Assembly (NCBI GenBank): GCA_026998145.1
Contig: JALTRC010000514.1
Location: 1-8,289, forward strand
Length of the DNA stretch: 8,289 nt
Origin: Gammaproteobacteria bacterium
GTDB taxonomy: Bacteria; Pseudomonadota; Gammaproteobacteria; SZUA-229
Direction of reading: 5' to 3'
In this document: positions 4,366-8,289 of the stretch, one piece after another
How the letters are laid out: each line of letters begins with the position of its first letter
Position numbering within the stretch: the first letter of the stretch is position 1
Translations under genes and position numbers: made by a program
The notes under the pieces: generated by a model
Told to the model about the DNA's origin: nothing
The model's database searches: none
Seen by the model: only the letters and a program-made list of their open reading frames with translations

Positions 4366-7300
4366 ATGAGCACCCCCCGCACTTCCCAGTTACTTGACGC
4401 CCTGAAACAACGCATTTTGATTCTGGATGGTGGTATGGGCACCATGATCCAGAGTTATAAACTGGAAGAGGCGGATTATGCGGGGGACCGCTTTGCCGAC
4501 TGGCCCTGCGATTTAAAAGGTAATAACGATCTGCTGTGTATTACCCAGCCGGACATTATCCGGGATATTCACACTGCCTACTTAAATGCAGGCGCAGATA
4601 TTATCGAAACCAATACCTTTAATGGTACCTCCATAGCCATGGCCGATTACCAGATGGAGGAGCTGGTTTATGAGCTGAATCTGGCCGGTGCCAAAGTGGC
4701 TCGAGAAGCCTGTGATGCTGTGGCCAGCGCCGACAAACCCCGCTTTGTGGCCGGTGTGCTCGGCCCCACCAATCGCACCGCCTCCATTTCACCGGATGTG
4801 AATAATCCGGGCTATCGTAATGTGACCTTTGATGAGCTGGTGGAGGCTTATACAGAAGCCCTGCGTGGGCTGGTGGATGGGGGCAGTGATATTATTCTGG
4901 TGGAGACGGTGTTTGATACCTTAAACGCCAAGGCTGCAGTTTTTGCCATCTCTCAGTATTTTGAAGATCATAATATGGAGCTGCCGGTGGTTATTTCCGG
5001 CACCATTACCGATGCCTCCGGGCGTACCCTGTCTGGGCAAACAGCCGAGGCTTTCTGGAATTCTCTTAATCATATCAATCCCTTGAGTTTTGGTTTTAAC
5101 TGCGCCCTGGGCGCCGATGAGCTGCGCCAGTATATTGCTGAGCTGTCCGGCTTTGCCAGCAGTTATGTGAATGCCCACCCCAATGCGGGCCTGCCCAATG
5201 AGTTTGGTGAATATGATGAAAGCCCGGAGGAAATGGCCAAACAGATTGGTGAATGGGCCGAATCCGGTTTTTTAAATATTATCGGTGGTTGCTGCGGCAC
5301 CACCCCGGCGCATATCCAGGCCATTGCCGAAGCGGTAGCGCCTTTCCCCCCAAGACAGATTCCCGATGTGGAAGTGCAGTGCCGTCTGAGCGGCCTGGAG
5401 CCGTTTAATATCGGCGCCGACAGCCTGTTTGTGAATATAGGAGAGCGCACCAATGTAACCGGCTCGGCACGCTTCAAGCGGCTGATTCTGGAAGAGGACT
5501 ATGAAACCGCCCTGGATGTGGCCAGGGAGCAGGTGGAAAACGGCGCACAGATTATCGATATTAATATGGATGAAGGCATGCTCGATGGGGAAAAGGCTAT
5601 GGTCACCTTCCTCAATCTGATTGCCTCGGAGCCGGATATTTCCCGGGTGCCGATTATGATCGATTCCTCCAAATGGCACATTATCGAAGCGGGCCTGAAA
5701 TGTATTCAGGGCAAGGGCATAGTCAACTCCATCAGCCTTAAGGAAGGGGAGGAAAAGTTTATCCAGCAGGCCAGGCTGGTGCGCCGTTATGGGGCGGCTG
5801 CCATTGTCATGGCCTTTGATGAGGTGGGGCAGGCGGATACCAAAGAGCGCAAGATTGAAATCTGCACTCGCGCTTACAAAATTCTAACCGAAGAAGTGGG
5901 TTTCCCGCCGGAAGATATTATTTTCGATCCGAATATTTTTGCGGTGGCCACGGGTATTGAAGAGCACAATAATTACGGTGTGGATTTTATCGAAGCCACC
6001 CGTGAGATTCGCAGCAGCCTGCCTTATGCCAGTATTTCCGGCGGTGTTTCCAATGTGTCTTTCTCTTTTCGCGGCAATAACCCGGTGCGTGAAGCGATTC
6101 ACGCGGTGTTTTTATATCACGCCATAAAAGCCGGTATGAATATGGGCATAGTAAACGCCGGGCAGCTGGCGATTTACGATGACCTGCCGGAAGAATTGCG
6201 GGAACGGGTAGAGGATGTGGTGCTGAACCGTCGCCCGGACTCTACCGAGCGGCTGCTGGACATTGCCGATCAGTATAAAGGCGATGGCAGCAGTGCCAAA
6301 AAAGAAGACAATCTGGAATGGCGTGAGCTACCCATTGGTGAGCGTATTACCCATGCACTGGTAAAAGGTATTGATGCCTTTATCGAAGAAGATACGGAAA
6401 TTGCCCGCCAGCAGTTTGATCGTCCCATTCAGGTGATTGAAGGGCCATTAATGGATGGCATGAATGTGGTCGGTGATCTGTTTGGTGACGGCAAAATGTT
6501 TTTGCCCCAGGTGGTGAAATCGGCGCGGGTGATGAAAAAAGCCGTGGCTTATCTGATCCCTTTTATCGAGGCAGAAAAGGACGGTGCCACACAATCCAAT
6601 GGCAAAATTTTAATGGCCACCGTAAAAGGTGATGTACACGATATTGGTAAAAATATTGTCTCGGTAGTGCTGCAATGTAATAACTTTGAGATTGTGGATC
6701 TGGGTGTCATGGTGCCGGCCAATACCATACTGGAAACGGCCAAAGCGGAGAATGTGGATATTATCGGTTTAAGTGGGCTGATTACCCCGTCGCTGGATGA
6801 AATGGTGCATATCGCCAAAGAAATGCAGCGGCTGAAATATCATATGCCCATTATGATCGGTGGCGCGACCACATCCAAAGCCCATACGGCGGTTAAGATC
6901 GATCAGCATTATGATGGCGCCAATGTGTGGGTGAAGGATGCATCCCGTGCGGTAGGTGTGGCGCAAAAACTTATTTCACCTGAGTTAAGAGATGCGTTTA
7001 CGGCAGAAATAAAAGCCGAATATGAAACCGTGCGTGAAAAACATGCGGGGCGTCGTTCACAAACCAAATGGGCCAGCCTGCAACAGGCGCGGGACAATAA
7101 AATTGCAATCGACTGGGATCAGTTTACGGCAGTTAAGCCAAAAAAATTAGGCTTAACCCTGATTGATGATTATCCGCTGGCAGAAATCCGCGAGTATATT
7201 GACTGGACGCCATTCTTTTTTGCCTGGGAATTAAAAGGCTCCTATCCAAAAATATTTGATGATGGCGAAAAAGGTGAAGAGGCCAGAAAATTATATAACG

Positions 7301-8052
7301 ATGCCAATGCCATGCTGGATAAAATCATTAATGAAAAATGGTTAACGGCGAAGGCGGTTGTTGGACTGTTTCCAGCTAATAGTGTGGGTGATGATATTGA
7401 AATATATGCGGATGATTCCCGCAGTGAAGTGATTAAAACCCTGCACTTTTTGCGTAAGCAGGTAGAGCAGCCACCGGGCCGCCCCAATAGTTGTCTGGCA
7501 GATCTGGTTGCCCCAAAGGAATCGGGCAAAAAAGATTATATGGGAGCCTTTGCGGTCACCACCGGTATTGGTATTGATGAGCATGTGGCCCGTTTTGAAA
7601 AAGACCATGATGATTATTCTTCAATTATGCTAAAAGTGCTGGCGGATCGTCTGGCCGAAGCCTTTGCGGAATTAATGCATTTAAAAGTGCGCAAGGAAAT
7701 CTGGGCGTATGCGGAAGATGAAAACTTACAGAACGAAGAACTGATTAAAGAGTCCTATAAGGGAATTCGTCCGGCACCCGGTTATCCGGCCTGCCCGGAT
7801 CACACAGAAAAAACCAGCCTGTGGGAATTGTTAAAGCCGGATGAAAATGCGGGCATTAGTATTACAGAAAGTTTTGCCATGCTGCCGGCGGCTTCGGTGA
7901 GTGGCTGGTATTTTGCCAACCCGGATGCAAAATATTTTGCCGTGGCAAAAATCAACCGGGATCAGGTGGAAGATTATGCCAGACGTAAAGGTATGAATCT
8001 GGCTGAGGCAGAAAGATGGCTGGCGCCTAATCTGGGTTATGATGCGGATTAG
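4366..8052 (+). CDS. metH: MetH, cobalamin-dependent methionine synthase
   Basis: This 1228-residue protein (1227 in E. coli) is complete and collinear with MetH. It moves a methyl group from methyltetrahydrofolate via methylcobalamin to homocysteine, giving methionine. The four modules appear in order. The homocysteine domain (about 1-330) has zinc ligands Cys246, Cys309 and Cys310 in FNCA and GGCCGT. The folate (pterin-binding) domain (about 350-620) includes NIGERTNVTGS and DINMDEG. The cobalamin module (about 650-890) has GDVHDIGK, with His758 as the lower axial ligand and Asp756 and Ser809 completing its relay. The AdoMet-binding reactivation domain (about 900-1228) includes Asp946 in DWTPFF and RPAPGYPACPDH (1135-1146). 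All key residues are intact. A weak GGTAG lies 7 nt before the ATG. It is divergent from bpt, and a lipoprotein gene starts 30 bp past its stop without a visible terminator between. Confidence 0.99.
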   Translation: MSTPRTSQLLDALKQRILILDGGMGTMIQSYKLEEADYAGDRFADWPCDLKGNNDLLCITQPDIIRDIHTAYLNAGADIIETNTFNGTSIAMADYQMEELVYELNLAGAKVAREACDAVASADKPRFVAGVLGPTNRTASISPDVNNPGYRNVTFDELVEAYTEALRGLVDGGSDIILVETVFDTLNAKAAVFAISQYFEDHNMELPVVISGTITDASGRTLSGQTAEAFWNSLNHINPLSFGFNCALGADELRQYIAELSGFASSYVNAHPNAGLPNEFGEYDESPEEMAKQIGEWAESGFLNIIGGCCGTTPAHIQAIAEAVAPFPPRQIPDVEVQCRLSGLEPFNIGADSLFVNIGERTNVTGSARFKRLILEEDYETALDVAREQVENGAQIIDINMDEGMLDGEKAMVTFLNLIASEPDISRVPIMIDSSKWHIIEAGLKCIQGKGIVNSISLKEGEEKFIQQARLVRRYGAAAIVMAFDEVGQADTKERKIEICTRAYKILTEEVGFPPEDIIFDPNIFAVATGIEEHNNYGVDFIEATREIRSSLPYASISGGVSNVSFSFRGNNPVREAIHAVFLYHAIKAGMNMGIVNAGQLAIYDDLPEELRERVEDVVLNRRPDSTERLLDIADQYKGDGSSAKKEDNLEWRELPIGERITHALVKGIDAFIEEDTEIARQQFDRPIQVIEGPLMDGMNVVGDLFGDGKMFLPQVVKSARVMKKAVAYLIPFIEAEKDGATQSNGKILMATVKGDVHDIGKNIVSVVLQCNNFEIVDLGVMVPANTILETAKAENVDIIGLSGLITPSLDEMVHIAKEMQRLKYHMPIMIGGATTSKAHTAVKIDQHYDGANVWVKDASRAVGVAQKLISPELRDAFTAEIKAEYETVREKHAGRRSQTKWASLQQARDNKIAIDWDQFTAVKPKKLGLTLIDDYPLAEIREYIDWTPFFFAWELKGSYPKIFDDGEKGEEARKLYNDANAMLDKIINEKWLTAKAVVGLFPANSVGDDIEIYADDSRSEVIKTLHFLRKQVEQPPGRPNSCLADLVAPKESGKKDYMGAFAVTTGIGIDEHVARFEKDHDDYSSIMLKVLADRLAEAFAELMHLKVRKEIWAYAEDENLQNEELIKESYKGIRPAPGYPACPDHTEKTSLWELLKPDENAGISITESFAMLPAASVSGWYFANPDAKYFAVAKINRDQVEDYARRKGMNLAEAERWLAPNLGYDAD

Positions 8053-8082
8053 TGTTCGCGGTTTTTAGTAATGGTGTTTGAT

Positions 8083-8289
8083 ATGTTTGCAAAAGTTCTT
8101 TTGGTTGCTTTGTCTGGTCTGTTGCTTTCCTCCTGTGTTATCAGCCCGGTTGAACATAGCCATTACCGGACTGTTCCGGTTCCTCAAAGGGTTGTTGTAG
8201 CCACTCCGGTGCATGTTAATACAACAATTATTCGTTATCGTGATGCCTGTGATAAAAGCTTGCTGCGTAATGCCTATATTCCCGCCTGT
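8083..8289 (+). CDS. Small predicted lipoprotein, partial at window end
   Basis: The frame is open to the window edge (69 codons from this ATG). It begins with a typical lipoprotein signal: MFAK, a hydrophobic stretch VLLVALSGLLL, then the lipobox LSSC with the lipidated cysteine at residue 18. Val at +2 would favour outer-membrane sorting by the E. coli rule. The mature part starts VISPVEHSHYRTVPVPQRVVV, has Val/Thr-rich beta-like stretches, and has two more cysteines (residues 58 and 69) in RDACDKS and IPAC. An in-frame ATG at 8071 would add MVFD; the later start is preferred because an acidic residue is unusual in a signal-peptide n-region. Neither has a clear Shine-Dalgarno. The gene lies closely behind metH on the same strand, so co-transcription is possible, but no functional link is evident. 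I do not recognise the family. Confidence 0.7.
   Translation, partial: MFAKVLLVALSGLLLSSCVISPVEHSHYRTVPVPQRVVVATPVHVNTTIIRYRDACDKSLLRNAYIPAC

Overview
The window looks like chromosomal DNA of a gammaproteobacterium. The order dusB-fis-purH, Fis itself, a four-cysteine FNR, BolA and a full-length cobalamin-dependent MetH all fit that class. The fis-purH linkage and a bacterial leucyl/arginyl-tRNA-protein transferase (Bpt) resemble Pseudomonas-, Cellvibrio- or Alteromonas-like lineages more than Enterobacteriaceae. I cannot name the genus.

Layout. Bases 1-42 are the first 14 codons of purH (minus strand), with a possible promoter behind them. Bases 123-353 are copy 1 of a MITE-like repeat. Bases 370-3000 hold four minus-strand genes: bolA, fnr and a dusB-fis pair whose stop and start codons overlap (ATGA). 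Bases 3078-3349 are copy 2 of the repeat in the opposite orientation, so the four genes are bracketed by inverted copies. Bases 3350-3520 have no ORF. They hold a strong minus-strand terminator, a -10-like hexamer and a perfect FNR box, which together look like an FNR-activated small RNA of about 94 nt. bpt (3521-4237, minus) and metH (4366-8052, plus) diverge from a 128-bp gap with an extended -10 motif facing each way. The window ends inside a small lipoprotein gene (8083 onward).

How the parts relate. Fnr is an oxygen sensor, and the only perfect TTGAT-N4-ATCAA site I found lies about 0.9 kb from its gene, at class II spacing from a -10-like hexamer that leads into the terminator. BolA (iron-sulfur/glutaredoxin partner), DusB (tRNA dihydrouridine), Fis (nucleoid protein), PurH (purine synthesis), Bpt (N-degron tagging) and MetH (methionine synthesis) are housekeeping or regulatory genes. 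Nothing else points to horizontally acquired cargo. The least explained parts are the candidate FNR-controlled RNA, the paired repeats, and a 30-bp inverted repeat directly in front of fnr.
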